NCBI RefSeq assembly: GCF_000312045.1
Contig: NZ_HE978634.1
Coordinates: forward strand, 1,606,098-1,670,097
Origin: Noviherbaspirillum massiliense JC206
GTDB lineage: Bacteria > Pseudomonadota > Gammaproteobacteria > Burkholderiales > Burkholderiaceae_D
DNA length: 64,000 nucleotides
Reading direction: 5' to 3'
The notes under the pieces are model-generated. The model was not told the origin of the DNA, searched no databases, and saw nothing but the letters and a program-made list of their open reading frames with translations. Position 1 is the stretch's first letter. The number at the start of each line of letters is the position of its first letter. The position numbers and the translations under genes are program-made. Below, in pieces: positions 1 to 9,366 of the stretch.

Positions 1-542
1 TCGGTGGTGATGCTGGCGATTTCCGGGTACTGCGCTGCCGCCGTTGCCATTTTGAGCAGATCGGCTGCAGTCGAACGGTTGTTCGGCGAGAGGCCGGTCG
101 GCTCCTCGATGACGGTGTCCTTCATGCCGAGCACAGTCAGCTTTTCCCGCACGGCGGCGACAAAGGCCGGTTTGCCGCCGGGATAAGTACGCGCCAGAGC
201 AGAAGCCGCGCGATTGTCCGACGACATCAGGGCGAGTTCCAGGATTTCCTTGCGCGGCAGGGTCGTTCCGACCGGCACGCGGGAAGAACTGAATTTGATG
301 GTGTCGACGTCGGATTCCTCGATGCTGATCAGCTCGTTCATGTCCAGCTTCGCATCCAGCACCACCATCGCAGTCATGAGCTTGGTGAGGGAAGCGATCG
401 GCACCACTGCGTGGGCATTTTTTTCAACCAGGATCTGGCCGGATTCCTCGTCGAATACGATCGCATGCTGCGAGCTGAAGGGGAGCGCAAACGCGACGGC
501 ACTCTGGCTTAGCAATAAGGCGATGATTGTTTTTTTCAACAT
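1..542 (-). CDS. pbpG: D-alanyl-D-alanine endopeptidase, PBP7 type (5' part; truncated by window edge)
   Basis: Low-molecular-weight penicillin-binding protein expected to act in the periplasm on peptidoglycan cross-links. Read from an ATG at 542, the frame stays open to base 1. It starts with a Sec signal peptide (MLKKTIIALLLSQSAVAFA). The serine-peptidase motifs are visible: S-L-T-K at residues 51-54 (nucleophile Ser51) and S-D-N at 108-110. The run GLSPNNRSTAADLLKMA also fits the PbpG/DacA family. The K-T-G motif and C-terminus lie outside the window. The short spacing to the start of the mature domain and the family-like sequence favour PBP7 (pbpG) over DacA/DacC, but the missing C-terminus makes the subtype less certain. 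Confidence 0.85.
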   Translation of the reverse strand, partial: MLKKTIIALLLSQSAVAFALPFSSQHAIVFDEESGQILVEKNAHAVVPIASLTKLMTAMVVLDAKLDMNELISIEESDVDTIKFSSSRVPVGTTLPRKEILELALMSSDNRAASALARTYPGGKPAFVAAVREKLTVLGMKDTVIEEPTGLSPNNRSTAADLLKMATAAAQYPEIASITT

Positions 543-819
543 ACGCAGGCGGAAGATTGGTGGGTTGTTTCGCAAGAGCAATCATAACTTGTTAATGCGA
601 CGCAACGTTGCACAATCTCATGCCGGCGTGAAATTTTTTTCGCTTTGTTGTGAAGAAGCCTTGAGGATTTTCTAATTCCAAATCCGGCCTTGTGGTACGC
701 CTGTCTGAGGAAGAAGGCGATGACGCTTCGGCTTTCCCATTACAATCGGGCATCCTCCGGTTCCGCACCGCGGCCGGCCCCCTTCCCGATCAATCAAGAC
801 AGACAGGAGTGCATTTCCC

Positions 820-1785
820 GTGAGCGTTTCCCAAGCATCCTCCAGCCGCATCCTCGTAGTCGGTGCCGGTGCCATCGGCAGCTTCTATGGCGCGGCGCTC
901 CAGGCGGCGGGCGCAGAAGTTTCCGTTGTTTGCCGCTCGGAACATGACGCTGTTCGCGAGCACGGATTTTTCATAGAAAGCAAGTCGCTCGGGGACCGGC
1001 ATTTCCGCCCGGTGCAGACATTGCGCTCGGTGCAGGACTACCAGGGCGGCGCGCCCGATTACCTGGTACTGAGCGTCAAGGTGGTGGAAGGCACCGATCG
1101 CGCTGCCTTGATCCGCGATGCCGTCGGCCCGGACACCGTGATCGTGCTGATCGAAAACGGGGTGGAGATCGAAGCGGAAATTGCCGAAGCCTTTCCGCGC
1201 AACGAGCTCATCAGTGCCTTGGCATTCGTGCAAGTCAGCCGTACCGGGCCCGGCCGCGTGAAGCACTTCGCCTTCGGCGACCTCGCCTTCGGCAATTTTC
1301 CGAGCGGACTGTCGGAGCGCGCGAAGCGGTTGGCAGCCATGCTGGAAGCGGGTGGCATCAAGGCCAACACCACCGAGGACGTGGTGTCCGCGCGCTGGCA
1401 GAAATGCCTGTGGAATGCGGCGTTCAACCCGATTTCGGTACTGGGTGCCGTGCTCGACACCGACGACATGCTGGGCCCGCCCGACGGCGAAGCACTGGTG
1501 CGGGCCGTCATGCAGGAAATCTGCGCGGTCGCCGCGGCAACCGGCCATCCGCTACCAGCCGCCCTGCCCGAGCAATACATTTCCGCAACCCGCAAGGCAC
1601 CGGCCTACAAGACCAGCATGGCGCTGGATTTCGAAAACGGCCGCCCGATGGAGACTGAAGTAATTCTTGGAAATGCAGTCAGAGCAGGTCGCCGCGAAGG
1701 CGTGCCGATCCCGCGTCTGGAGATGCTGTATTCCCTGATGAAGATGGTCGAGCGCAAGACGGGAAAGACGCCGGCGAAACAATGA
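820..1785 (+). CDS. panE: 2-dehydropantoate 2-reductase (ketopantoate reductase)
   Basis: NADPH-dependent reduction of ketopantoate to pantoate in coenzyme A biosynthesis; cytoplasmic. The 321-aa length matches the ApbA/PanE family. A Rossmann G-A-G-A-I-G motif lies at residues 15-20, and the C-terminal catalytic segment R-W-Q-K-C-L-W-N-A-A-F-N-P has Lys195 as the likely catalytic lysine. The start is GTG, chosen because AGGAG sits 10 nt upstream and the Rossmann strand begins just after it. It stands alone, divergent from pbpG and 72 nt before a DoxX gene. Some paralogues in this family act on other 2-keto acids, so pantoate synthesis is inferred from family membership. Confidence 0.85.
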   Translation: MSVSQASSSRILVVGAGAIGSFYGAALQAAGAEVSVVCRSEHDAVREHGFFIESKSLGDRHFRPVQTLRSVQDYQGGAPDYLVLSVKVVEGTDRAALIRDAVGPDTVIVLIENGVEIEAEIAEAFPRNELISALAFVQVSRTGPGRVKHFAFGDLAFGNFPSGLSERAKRLAAMLEAGGIKANTTEDVVSARWQKCLWNAAFNPISVLGAVLDTDDMLGPPDGEALVRAVMQEICAVAAATGHPLPAALPEQYISATRKAPAYKTSMALDFENGRPMETEVILGNAVRAGRREGVPIPRLEMLYSLMKMVERKTGKTPAKQ

Positions 1786-1857
1786 GAGCGTGCCGATCCG
1801 GGCCCTTTGCGCTAACCTGAAGACGTTGGACGACTTTCATCAATAAAGGAGAACAAG

Positions 1858-2283
1858 ATGAATCGAGGAGACACTGCAGGCGGACACACGGCCGATCTGG
1901 GCAAGCTGGTCCTGCGCCTTTTGCTAGGCGGAATTATTCTTTTCCACGGCATTTCCAAGGTGATCAGCGGCCCGGCCATGATCACGGGACTGGTGGCCAA
2001 GGCTGGATTGCCGCAGGAATTCGGCTACCTCGTGTATGTGGGAGAAGTGCTCGCGCCCCTGATGCTGATCTTCGGCGTATGGACCCGGCTGGCCGCGCTG
2101 ATCATCATGGTCAACATGATCGTGGCGGTTTGGCTGGTCCACATGGGACAAATCTTCACGCTCAACGAGACCGGCGGCTGGGCACTCGAGCTGCAGGGAA
2201 TGTTCTTCGGCACGGCACTGGCCATTCTCCTGCTCGGTGCCGGACGTTACAGCCTGACCGGCAGTTCCGGCAGGCTGAACTGA
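1858..2283 (+). CDS. DoxX family membrane protein
   Basis: A 141-aa protein with about four hydrophobic helices. The first contains LLLGGIILFHGISKVISGP, the typical opening of DoxX/SURF4-like proteins, followed by GYLVYVGEVLAPLMLIFG. The family sits in the inner membrane and is linked to redox or thiosulfate-related processes, but the function here is not known. A strong Shine-Dalgarno (AAAGGAGAACAAG) precedes the ATG. It lies 72 nt after panE on the same strand and meets the next gene tail to tail with only 12 nt between the stops. Confidence 0.85.
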   Translation: MNRGDTAGGHTADLGKLVLRLLLGGIILFHGISKVISGPAMITGLVAKAGLPQEFGYLVYVGEVLAPLMLIFGVWTRLAALIIMVNMIVAVWLVHMGQIFTLNETGGWALELQGMFFGTALAILLLGAGRYSLTGSSGRLN

Positions 2284-2295
2284 CGGCGGGATGCT

Positions 2296-3258
2296 TCAGC
2301 GCGCGGCCGATTGCATGCCTGCCAATTCTCCCCGGAAGCGCAGGTAATCTTCCGCGCTCTGCTGCGGCCGCTCCACCATCGGCACATGGCCGATGCCCGG
2401 CATCACGATCACTTCCGAACGCGGCATCAGCTTGCGCAGGATCTCGGCAGTGCCGACATGAATCACGCGGTCCTTGTCACCCCACACGATCAGGGCGGGC
2501 GTTTGCAGTCCGCCGATGCGCCCTTCGATGGGATCGCGGATGAGATCCTGGAAGATGCGCTCTTCCAGACCCGCATTCCGGATCCGCTCCTGGGCCAGGA
2601 TGTTCATGACGGGACGCGGGATGAACGGCGGATCGTTCATGACCAGGTCGATCAGCTTCGCATAGTCTTCTTCATCCCGGACCAGCAGCGGGTTGCGCCC
2701 GCCCTTCGCCAGCGTCTGCCCGACGTCGCTCAGTGGGGCGTTCCAGATGCCACCCGAATCGAGCAGCCAGAGGCTCGCCACTTCCTTTGGATAGAGCGCG
2801 GCATAGGCAAGCGCGATATGCCCGCCCATGGAATTCCCGCCCAGATGCGGGCTCCGGATTCCCAGCGCATGGGCCAGCATGCGGATCCGTTCCGCCTGCG
2901 CGGTGGGCCGGTAGTCTGCCTGCAGCGGGTGCGAGGATTCGCCGAAGCCGATGTGATCCGGAACGATGACCCGGTAATGCGGGGTCAGGTAGCGCGCCGT
3001 GCGCACGAAGTTGTCCTTGTTGCCGCCAAAACCGTGCAGCAGCATCAGTGCTTCGCCCTGCCCGCCTTCCAGATAGACATAGCGCAGCCCGTTTTCCAGC
3101 ACGATCTCCTTGCGTTCCAGCCCGGCCCGCTGCCGGTCTGACTTGATTGCGTAGTCGGTGAGGCGCTGGAAGGTGGATGCGCAGCCGGACAGGATGAACA
3201 AGGCGCACAGGAGGGAAAGCGCTGTCGCCAGGCGCGGGACGCGGAGCAAGCGGTGCAT
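2296..3258 (-). CDS. Alpha/beta hydrolase, predicted lipoprotein
   Basis: A 320-aa alpha/beta-hydrolase with a lipoprotein signal: a hydrophobic stretch ends in L-S-G-C, so Cys26 would be lipidated. The fold motifs are HGFGGNKDNF (oxyanion loop), the nucleophile elbow G-N-S-M-G with Ser143, the acid strand WGDKDRVIHV and the catalytic His in GIGHVPMVERP. The start at 3258 was preferred over an upstream in-frame ATG because GAGGAA lies 8 nt before it and the lipobox then falls at the right distance. It resembles lipase/2-hydroxymuconate-hydrolase-like enzymes; substrate unknown. Probably anchored in the envelope facing the periplasm. Confidence 0.8.
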   Translation of the reverse strand: MHRLLRVPRLATALSLLCALFILSGCASTFQRLTDYAIKSDRQRAGLERKEIVLENGLRYVYLEGGQGEALMLLHGFGGNKDNFVRTARYLTPHYRVIVPDHIGFGESSHPLQADYRPTAQAERIRMLAHALGIRSPHLGGNSMGGHIALAYAALYPKEVASLWLLDSGGIWNAPLSDVGQTLAKGGRNPLLVRDEEDYAKLIDLVMNDPPFIPRPVMNILAQERIRNAGLEERIFQDLIRDPIEGRIGGLQTPALIVWGDKDRVIHVGTAEILRKLMPRSEVIVMPGIGHVPMVERPQQSAEDYLRFRGELAGMQSAAR

Positions 3259-3371
3259 GCAGGGTCTTCCTCGAAAAGTGATTGCGGTTGTAGGCAAGGG
3301 GTCACGCGTCGCGCAAGCGCGAAGCCATGCCATTTTTGCATCGAATCAGAAGACGATGTTGAGCCGGCGCG

Positions 3372-3398
3372 AAAAAACACTTGGCCGCACAGGCCAAG
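3372..3398 (-). terminator. Rho-independent terminator after the trehalose/glucan operon
   Basis: On the minus strand, a 7-bp perfect stem CTTGGCC/GGCCAAG with a 5-nt loop is followed by TG and a run of six T. It lies 22 nt beyond the stop of the ROK kinase, so it marks the 3' end of the otsA-otsB-GH15-ROK transcript. Confidence 0.85.
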
Positions 3399-3419
3399 CT
3401 GTGGCGCCGTTTGCGAGGA

Positions 3420-4427
3420 TTACCGGGAAAGCTGTGCCGGTGCCGAGGCGGCGAGCGTGCGCCAGGGCTCGGACGCGCTCCAGGATTCTATCCACTCGGG
3501 TGGAATGACCAGGCTGAGCGCGCCGACATCGGCCACGAAACTGCCGAGTGCCGCCGGAACGACGGATACGCCTTCCGTCAGCGCCGGCATGCGCTTCTCG
3601 AGTTCCTCCATCACTGCCGGTTTGAGCCATTCGCCGTGATGTGTCCAGATGCTGCCGCCGACAGCGAAGACGCGGGTGTCGAGTGTGGCAACAAGATTGT
3701 AGAGCGCGCGCCCGAACCAGCGCGCCGCGCTGATCGCCGCTTCTTCTGCCTGGCGGTTGCCTGCGCGCGCCTGCGCGAACAATTCCTCGGCAGACAGGTT
3801 CAGCGACTGGCCGATGTTCCGGCCCGAGATCACGGCTTCCAGGTCGCCCCGGTTGCCGCAGCCGCACAATGCCTGCGACTGCTCGCTCATCAGCATATGG
3901 CCCGCATGACCGGCATTGCCATGCTTGCCGCGCAGAATACGCCCGTCGACGCACAAGCCGAATCCGATGCCCGTGCTCCAGGTGGCATAGACGCAGTCCG
4001 GTTCATTGCGCACGGCCCCGAAGGTGCGCTCGGCCACCAGCGCCGCCACGCAGTCATTCTCGATCACGACCTTGTCGAACCGTTCCCGCAGCACCTGCTC
4101 CAGGGGAATGATTTCCCAGTCGTTCTGCAAATCCGGGCGCCGCAGCCTCCCGCCGCAGATGTTCGGCGTCGTCAGGCACACCATGCCATCGACGCGCAGA
4201 AAGGGACCGCAGGAACTCACGCCCACCGAGTTCAGCAGGCCAGGCTCCACGCCAGCCTGTTCGCAAGCCCGCTCCAGCAGGGAGAGCACCTGGTCTCCCA
4301 GCGCGCGCGCCGGTCCGCTTTTCACGGTGCGCTCGCTTACCTTGGCAAGCGGGCCTTTCGCATCCGCGATGGTCGCGGCGATCTTCGTGCCGCCGATGTC
4401 GAGTGCGCCGATATAAATGGTGTCCAT
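3420..4427 (-). CDS. ROK family sugar kinase
   Basis: A 335-aa ATP-dependent sugar kinase of the ROK family (glucokinase/fructokinase/N-acetylsugar kinases). The N-terminal phosphate-binding loop is ALDIGGTKIAA, and the ROK zinc region appears as GHAGHMLM followed by CGCGNRGDLEAV. In ROK enzymes the last part usually reads CGCGxxGCxE; here the second block is CGCGNRGDLE, with Asp in place of the usual Cys. GAGGGGAC lies just upstream of the ATG. Last gene of the operon, 36 nt after a GH15 enzyme; the context suggests phosphorylation of glucose released from trehalose or glucan. Sugar specificity cannot be read from sequence. Confidence 0.8.
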   Translation of the reverse strand: MDTIYIGALDIGGTKIAATIADAKGPLAKVSERTVKSGPARALGDQVLSLLERACEQAGVEPGLLNSVGVSSCGPFLRVDGMVCLTTPNICGGRLRRPDLQNDWEIIPLEQVLRERFDKVVIENDCVAALVAERTFGAVRNEPDCVYATWSTGIGFGLCVDGRILRGKHGNAGHAGHMLMSEQSQALCGCGNRGDLEAVISGRNIGQSLNLSAEELFAQARAGNRQAEEAAISAARWFGRALYNLVATLDTRVFAVGGSIWTHHGEWLKPAVMEELEKRMPALTEGVSVVPAALGSFVADVGALSLVIPPEWIESWSASEPWRTLAASAPAQLSR

Positions 4428-4463
4428 TGCCGTCCCCTCTTTTCTTCGTCCGGCGCCAGCCGT

Positions 4464-6251
4464 TCAGTACGCCTTGTCCCATGTAATGCTCAGCCGGGCC
4501 GCGCACTGGATCAGTCCGACCATGCTGTAGGTTTGCGGGAAGTTGCCCCACAATTCGCCGGTGTCGGGGGCGACATCCTCGGCCAGCAGGCCGAGGTGGT
4601 TGCATTTGGAAAGCACGTTCTCGAACAGCTCGCGCGCCCTTTCCTTCTCGCCCAGCTGCGCGAGCGCGAGGATCCACCACAGGGTGCACACCAGAAATGC
4701 CGTCTCGGGCCGTCCGAAATCGTCCTCTTCGTCATAGCGCAGCAGGAATTGGCCGCGCCGCAGATGCTGCTCGATCGTGCGCACCGTAGCCGCGAAGCGC
4801 GGGTCGGAGGGCTCCAGGAACTGGACTTCCGCCATCAGCAGCAGGCTGGCATCGACCCGGTCGCCGTGGAAGGTCGACACGAAGCTGTTCAGATCCCGGT
4901 TCCACGCGGCTTCGCAAATCTCCGCGTGCATGCTTTCCGCATGCTGCTTCCAGTACTGCGCCCGTTCAGAAAGGCCAAGCCGCTCGGCGATGCTCCCGAG
5001 CCGGTCGCAGGCCGCCCAGCACATGATGCTCGACGACGTATGCACGCGCTGCGATCCGCGCAGTTCCCATATCCCCGCGTCCGGCACCTTGTAGCTGCGC
5101 ACTGCCTGCTCCCCAAGGCGCTCCAGGTCGGCAAACATGAGCCGACCGGGCGGGCGTTCCAGTCGCGAGTCGAAGAAGGCGTGGGTGCTTGCGAGTATTG
5201 CGGACCCGAATACATCGTTCTGCACCTGGCGGTAGGCCAGATTGCCCATCCGGACCGGGCCCATGCCGCGGTATCCGGCCAGCGCAGCGGCGATGCTTTC
5301 ATCGAGCTGAGTTTCGCGGCGAATGCCGTACACGGGCTGCAGCGGCGCATCGCGGGTATCGGCAATGATGTTGAGGATATATTCCAGGTAATGCTCCATG
5401 GTGTCGGTCGCGCCCAGGCTGTTGAGCGCATTCACCACGAAATAGGCATCACGGAGCCAGCAGTAGCGGTAATCCCAGTTGCGGCCGCTGTGCGGCGCTT
5501 CCGGGATCGAAGTGGTGACGGCGGCCACGATCGCCCCGGTGTCGTCGAAGGCATTCATCTTCAGGGTGATGGCGGCCCGGATCACGACGGCCTGCCACTC
5601 GAACGGGATGGCAAGGTTGCGCACCCAGCTTTGCCAGTAGCCGAGCGTGCTTTCATAGAAGCTGCGCCCGACTTCCCGCGGAGCGCCATCCACCGTTTCG
5701 TCCGGCCCCATCAGCAAAGTAATGCTGTCCTGAAGGAAAAACGGACGCTCATGCGTAATGGCCGAGACTGCCGCATCGGTAGTCAGCCGCATGGTCTGCA
5801 ATGATCCGCCATAGGAGACATGGTGCGTACCGCAGCGAACCTCGGCCGGCATGCTGCCGTAATTGGCCGCGGGCCGCACCCGCAGCGCGATGCGCGGGCG
5901 TCCGGCGGTGCGGCGCACGATACGCACCAGCATCGAAGGCGCGAACAGCCTGCCGTGGTGGTAAAAGCGCGGGGCAAAATCGATGACCTCGATCCCGTTG
6001 CCCGCCGCATCGCGCATCCGGGTCTGCAGAACCGCCGAGTTGCGTTCGTACTGCTGCTCGATGGCGGCGACCCCGTCGAGCTCGATCCCGATCGACCCGA
6101 AAGCATCCTCCTCCGGGCCATCCTGCAGCAGCGAACAGCAGATCGGATCGCTGTCGAATTGGGGATAGCACCACCAGATGATGGAGGCGTTCCTGTCGAT
6201 CAGCGCGCTGGTGCGCGAATTCCCGATCAGCCCGAGGTCGAGTGTTCTCAT
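4464..6251 (-). CDS. Glycoside hydrolase family 15 protein (glucoamylase/trehalase-like)
   Basis: A 595-aa GH15 enzyme of the cytoplasmic trehalase/glucoamylase-like type. The N-terminus (LIGNSRTSALIDRNASIIWW) is typical of the beta-sandwich domain. The alpha/alpha-toroid catalytic domain has RNWDYRYCWLRDAY at residues 257-270 and the acid/base segment DAGIWELRGSQRVHTSS. No signal peptide. It lies between otsB and a ROK kinase, so it could hydrolyse trehalose or an alpha-glucan and supply glucose. Such genes often sit beside otsBA in proteobacteria. The exact substrate (trehalose, isomaltose or glucan) is unresolved. Confidence 0.88.
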   Translation of the reverse strand: MRTLDLGLIGNSRTSALIDRNASIIWWCYPQFDSDPICCSLLQDGPEEDAFGSIGIELDGVAAIEQQYERNSAVLQTRMRDAAGNGIEVIDFAPRFYHHGRLFAPSMLVRIVRRTAGRPRIALRVRPAANYGSMPAEVRCGTHHVSYGGSLQTMRLTTDAAVSAITHERPFFLQDSITLLMGPDETVDGAPREVGRSFYESTLGYWQSWVRNLAIPFEWQAVVIRAAITLKMNAFDDTGAIVAAVTTSIPEAPHSGRNWDYRYCWLRDAYFVVNALNSLGATDTMEHYLEYILNIIADTRDAPLQPVYGIRRETQLDESIAAALAGYRGMGPVRMGNLAYRQVQNDVFGSAILASTHAFFDSRLERPPGRLMFADLERLGEQAVRSYKVPDAGIWELRGSQRVHTSSSIMCWAACDRLGSIAERLGLSERAQYWKQHAESMHAEICEAAWNRDLNSFVSTFHGDRVDASLLLMAEVQFLEPSDPRFAATVRTIEQHLRRGQFLLRYDEEDDFGRPETAFLVCTLWWILALAQLGEKERARELFENVLSKCNHLGLLAEDVAPDTGELWGNFPQTYSMVGLIQCAARLSITWDKAY

Positions 6252-6296
6252 GCGGCATCCGATCAGCCAGGTGCGGCTGCCGTGACGGCAGTCCGC

Positions 6297-7094
6297 TCAT
6301 CCATTGCTTGCGGGCTGTGGACGAATCCAGTTGCGCGCGCGTCCGGCACGCAGCCGGGCAGTCAGTTCATCCAGCAGCATCCCGATGTCCTGCCAGCGCT
6401 CCAGATACAGTTCCGCCGCGCTGCCGGCCGCCTCTTCCACCCGTACCGACAGCACGTCCGGCCGCTGGAGCCGGAACACGTCTTCGTCGGTTACGTCATC
6501 GCCGACATAAATCGCGCTGCCCGCGCCGCTGGAGCGCATGAGGTGCTCGAGCGCTTCGCCCTTGTTGCCGGCACCTTCGGGCAGCACGTTGAACACATAC
6601 TTGCCGGCAATCACGTGCGGCAGCGGGTCCAGCTTTCTCAAGCGCTCTTCGAGCATGGCCTCGGCCTGTGCGGGATCCTTAGCCAGCCGGTAGTGCAGCG
6701 ACAGGGAGTAGCGCTTGTCTTCAAGCCGGATGCCCTCGTCCTCGTCCAGCACATCCTGGAGTTGTCTGCTCCATTCCGCGCAAATCTGCCGGAAGCGCTG
6801 GGCGCGCGCCTCCCAGCCGGGCATGCCTTCGATGCCATGGTTGCCGAGCACGAAATCGGCATCCAGGCCAAGGCGGCTGTGAATATCCTCGACCGACCTG
6901 CCTGTGATGATCGCAACCGGCGCAAAATCGGACAAGGCGATCAGGCGCTTCTTGATGTCGCAAGGCAGGCGCGCATGGTCGGGATGCGCGACGATGGGCG
7001 CCAGCGTACCGTCGAAGTCGAAGGCACATAACAGACCGGGCTTGATGAGCTCATCAAGACGCCGCAATCCCTCCCGTGACAACAGTAAATTCAT
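6297..7094 (-). CDS. otsB: Trehalose-6-phosphate phosphatase
   Basis: A HAD-superfamily phosphatase of 265 aa that would convert trehalose 6-phosphate to trehalose in the cytoplasm. The catalytic motif FDFDGTLAP has its two aspartates at residues 26 and 28. HAD motif 2 is seen in IITGRSVEDI and the acidic motif in YVGDDVTDEDVF. It starts 22 nt after otsA, in the usual pairing of synthase and phosphatase, and is followed after 45 nt by the GH15 gene. Length is normal for bacterial OtsB. Confidence 0.93.
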   Translation of the reverse strand: MNLLLSREGLRRLDELIKPGLLCAFDFDGTLAPIVAHPDHARLPCDIKKRLIALSDFAPVAIITGRSVEDIHSRLGLDADFVLGNHGIEGMPGWEARAQRFRQICAEWSRQLQDVLDEDEGIRLEDKRYSLSLHYRLAKDPAQAEAMLEERLRKLDPLPHVIAGKYVFNVLPEGAGNKGEALEHLMRSSGAGSAIYVGDDVTDEDVFRLQRPDVLSVRVEEAAGSAAELYLERWQDIGMLLDELTARLRAGRARNWIRPQPASNG

Positions 7095-7116
7095 ATGACC
7101 AAAGGGTGAGTGAGAA

Positions 7117-9366
7117 TCAGACCACGCGACGCAGGGATTTCCGGCTGTGTGCGCGGATTTTTGTCATGATACGCTCGCGCTGGCGCAGGCGTGCGGCATC
7201 GAGCAACATGCGGCCGGCCCAGCGATAAATGTTGAAATCCTTTACCAGCGCACGCATGCTGCGCATGCGCTCGCGCTGTTCCACATCCGGCATCGTCAGT
7301 GCGCGGTAAATTGCTTCCGCGCCTTGCTCGACATGATAAGGATTGACGATCAGCGCTTCATGGAGTTCCCGCGCGGCGCCGGTGAACTGGCTGAGGATCA
7401 ATACGCCGCGTTCATCCTCGCGCGCCGCAATGAATTCCTTGGCCACCAGGTTCATGCCATCGTGCAGGCTGGTCACCAGGCACACTTCCGCCGCCCGGAA
7501 ATAGCGATTCACCTCATCCGGCTCATGATGCTCCGCCTTGAGGATGATCGGCAGATAGCTGCCATTGCCGAACCTGCTGTTGATCCGTTGCACCAGATTG
7601 CGCACTCGCGATTCGAAGTTCTGGTATTCATCCAGCGATGAGCGTGTCGGCGCCGCGATCTGCACCATGGTGAATTTGCCGATCATCGAAGGATGCTGTT
7701 CCAGCATGCGCTCCACCGCCTGGAAGCGTTCAATGATGCCCTTGGTGTAATCGAGCCGGTCGACACCGACGCCGAGCAGATGATCCGGCGGCAGGCCGAG
7801 TTCGGCACGAACCGCGACCCGGTCCTCCGCAACGGTCGACACCACGTTCTTGCTGTCCGGCCATGCAATCGAAATCGGATAATGCGCGACCTGGGTCAGC
7901 TTGCCGCCATAGGAAATGGTCGACGCCTCATGCTCGATGCGCGCTTCGAGGTAGCGGTCCACGGTTTCCAGGAAATTCTTGCAATGGAACTGAGTGTGGA
8001 AGCCGAGGATGGTACTGCCGAGCAAGCCTTCCAGGATTTCTTCACGCCACGGGCAAATGCCGAAGGATTCCGGGTTGGGCCAGGGAATGTGCCAGAACGT
8101 GATGATGGTGGCCTTGGGCAAGGCTTCGCGCACCATGCGCGGCAGGAGCGCGAAGTGGTAATCCTGCACCAGTACCACCGGATCATCGGTGCGCGCTTCC
8201 TTCACCACCGCATCGGCAAAGCGCTGGTTGATGGCTTCATAGTATTCCCAGTCGGAAGAGCGGAACACCGGACGCACGTGCGCAATATGACAGAGTGGCC
8301 ACAGGCCTTCGTTGGCAAAGCCGTAGTAATAGCCCTGCTCTTCTTCCTTGGAGAGCCAGACCCGGCGCAGGGTATAGCTGGGATGGGAAGGCGGCACCGA
8401 TACGCGGTCGTTGGCGTCGACTGATTCCCTGTCGGCATTGCCGCTGCCATGCGCAATCCAGGTGCCGGAGCAGGCACGCATCACCGGTTCCACCGCAGTC
8501 ACCAGGCCGCTCGCGGGACGGCGCACTTCGACGCCCTTGCTGGTGCGGACATGCAGATAGGGTTCGCGATTCGATACCACCAGGATTTCATCGCCAGCGA
8601 ACTCTTCGTGCAGCAGGGAACGCAGCTTGTCGGGCGTCCAGTAATGCGTGGAATCGTCACGGGTGCGGCGCTCGACATTGAACTCCCGCAGCAGCGCGCG
8701 CAGGTCGCCCTCGATCGGATGCGCCTCCGAGGAGACTGCCGGATGGGCGCGCGGGCCGGCACCGCGCAGGATGTTCTTCACGGATGACACCCAGTCACGC
8801 CAGCTGAGGTGGGCCACGAATACCGTGATCAGCGAAATCACCACGGCCATCAGCGCAAACAGCGAATAGATGTATTTCTTGGTGTCGGCGCTGCGGCGCT
8901 CGATGAAGCTCATGTCGTGCACCAGGATCAGCTTGCCGAGATGCGCCTCGTCGGAATCGAGCGAGCTTTCCGATACATGAAGCGGTCCATGCGGCAGGCG
9001 CACCAGGGACTGGCGCAACTGGTTCGGCGTCTGGGGCCCGCGGCAGCCCAGCTGCTCCGGATAAGTGGCTGTCTTGTACACCAGCCTGCCATTGGAGTCG
9101 CAGAATGCGAGGGCGTAAAGCCGTTCATCCTGCATGGCGCGGTCAAACAGCTGATTTATCTTTTTCCCTGCCTTCGCCGGCACATATTCAAGCAAGGGGT
9201 CCTGCAGGGCATTCGCCAGCGATTGCGAGCGTGTATCGAGGTCGCGCACGAACCAGCGCAGGGTAAGGTCATCGACCAGCGGTACGACAGCGTAGGCGAA
9301 CAGGCCAATCACCACTGCCAGAGGCAGGACGAAACGCAGTGACAGACGAAGTAAACGGGATTGCAT
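7117..9366 (-). CDS. otsA: Trehalose-6-phosphate synthase with N-terminal two-TM sensor-like region
   Basis: The C-terminal part (from about residue 260, [10 protein letters not shown]) is a GT20 alpha,alpha-trehalose-phosphate synthase that joins UDP- or similar activated glucose to glucose 6-phosphate. Conserved motifs include [34 protein letters not shown] and [14 protein letters not shown]. At 749 aa it is some 280 residues longer than the classical enzyme (about 470 aa). The extra N-terminus has TM1 (about 10-30), a roughly 130-residue likely periplasmic region (31-160) and TM2 (about 165-187), then a linker. This layout resembles bacterial sensor proteins. First gene of the operon with otsB, GH15 and ROK kinase. 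Related long OtsA proteins occur in Burkholderiales, to my recollection. Confidence 0.9.
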   Translation of the reverse strand: MQSRLLRLSLRFVLPLAVVIGLFAYAVVPLVDDLTLRWFVRDLDTRSQSLANALQDPLLEYVPAKAGKKINQLFDRAMQDERLYALAFCDSNGRLVYKTATYPEQLGCRGPQTPNQLRQSLVRLPHGPLHVSESSLDSDEAHLGKLILVHDMSFIERRSADTKKYIYSLFALMAVVISLITVFVAHLSWRDWVSSVKNILRGAGPRAHPAVSSEAHPIEGDLRALLREFNVERRTRDDSTHYWTPDKLRSLLHEEFAGDEILVVSNREPYLHVRTSKGVEVRRPASGLVTAVEPVMRACSGTWIAHGSGNADRESVDANDRVSVPPSHPSYTLRRVWLSKEEEQGYYYGFANEGLWPLCHIAHVRPVFRSSDWEYYEAINQRFADAVVKEARTDDPVVLVQDYHFALLPRMVREALPKATIITFWHIPWPNPESFGICPWREEILEGLLGSTILGFHTQFHCKNFLETVDRYLEARIEHEASTISYGGKLTQVAHYPISIAWPDSKNVVSTVAEDRVAVRAELGLPPDHLLGVGVDRLDYTKGIIERFQAVERMLEQHPSMIGKFTMVQIAAPTRSSLDEYQNFESRVRNLVQRINSRFGNGSYLPIILKAEHHEPDEVNRYFRAAEVCLVTSLHDGMNLVAKEFIAAREDERGVLILSQFTGAARELHEALIVNPYHVEQGAEAIYRALTMPDVEQRERMRSMRALVKDFNIYRWAGRMLLDAARLRQRERIMTKIRAHSRKSLRRVV

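Noticed and set aside
3381-5804. An 807-codon plus-strand frame opposite ROK and GH15 genes
   Set aside because: Composition rich in Arg, Ala, Gly and His with no family motif; antisense shadow of genes with clear catalytic motifs.
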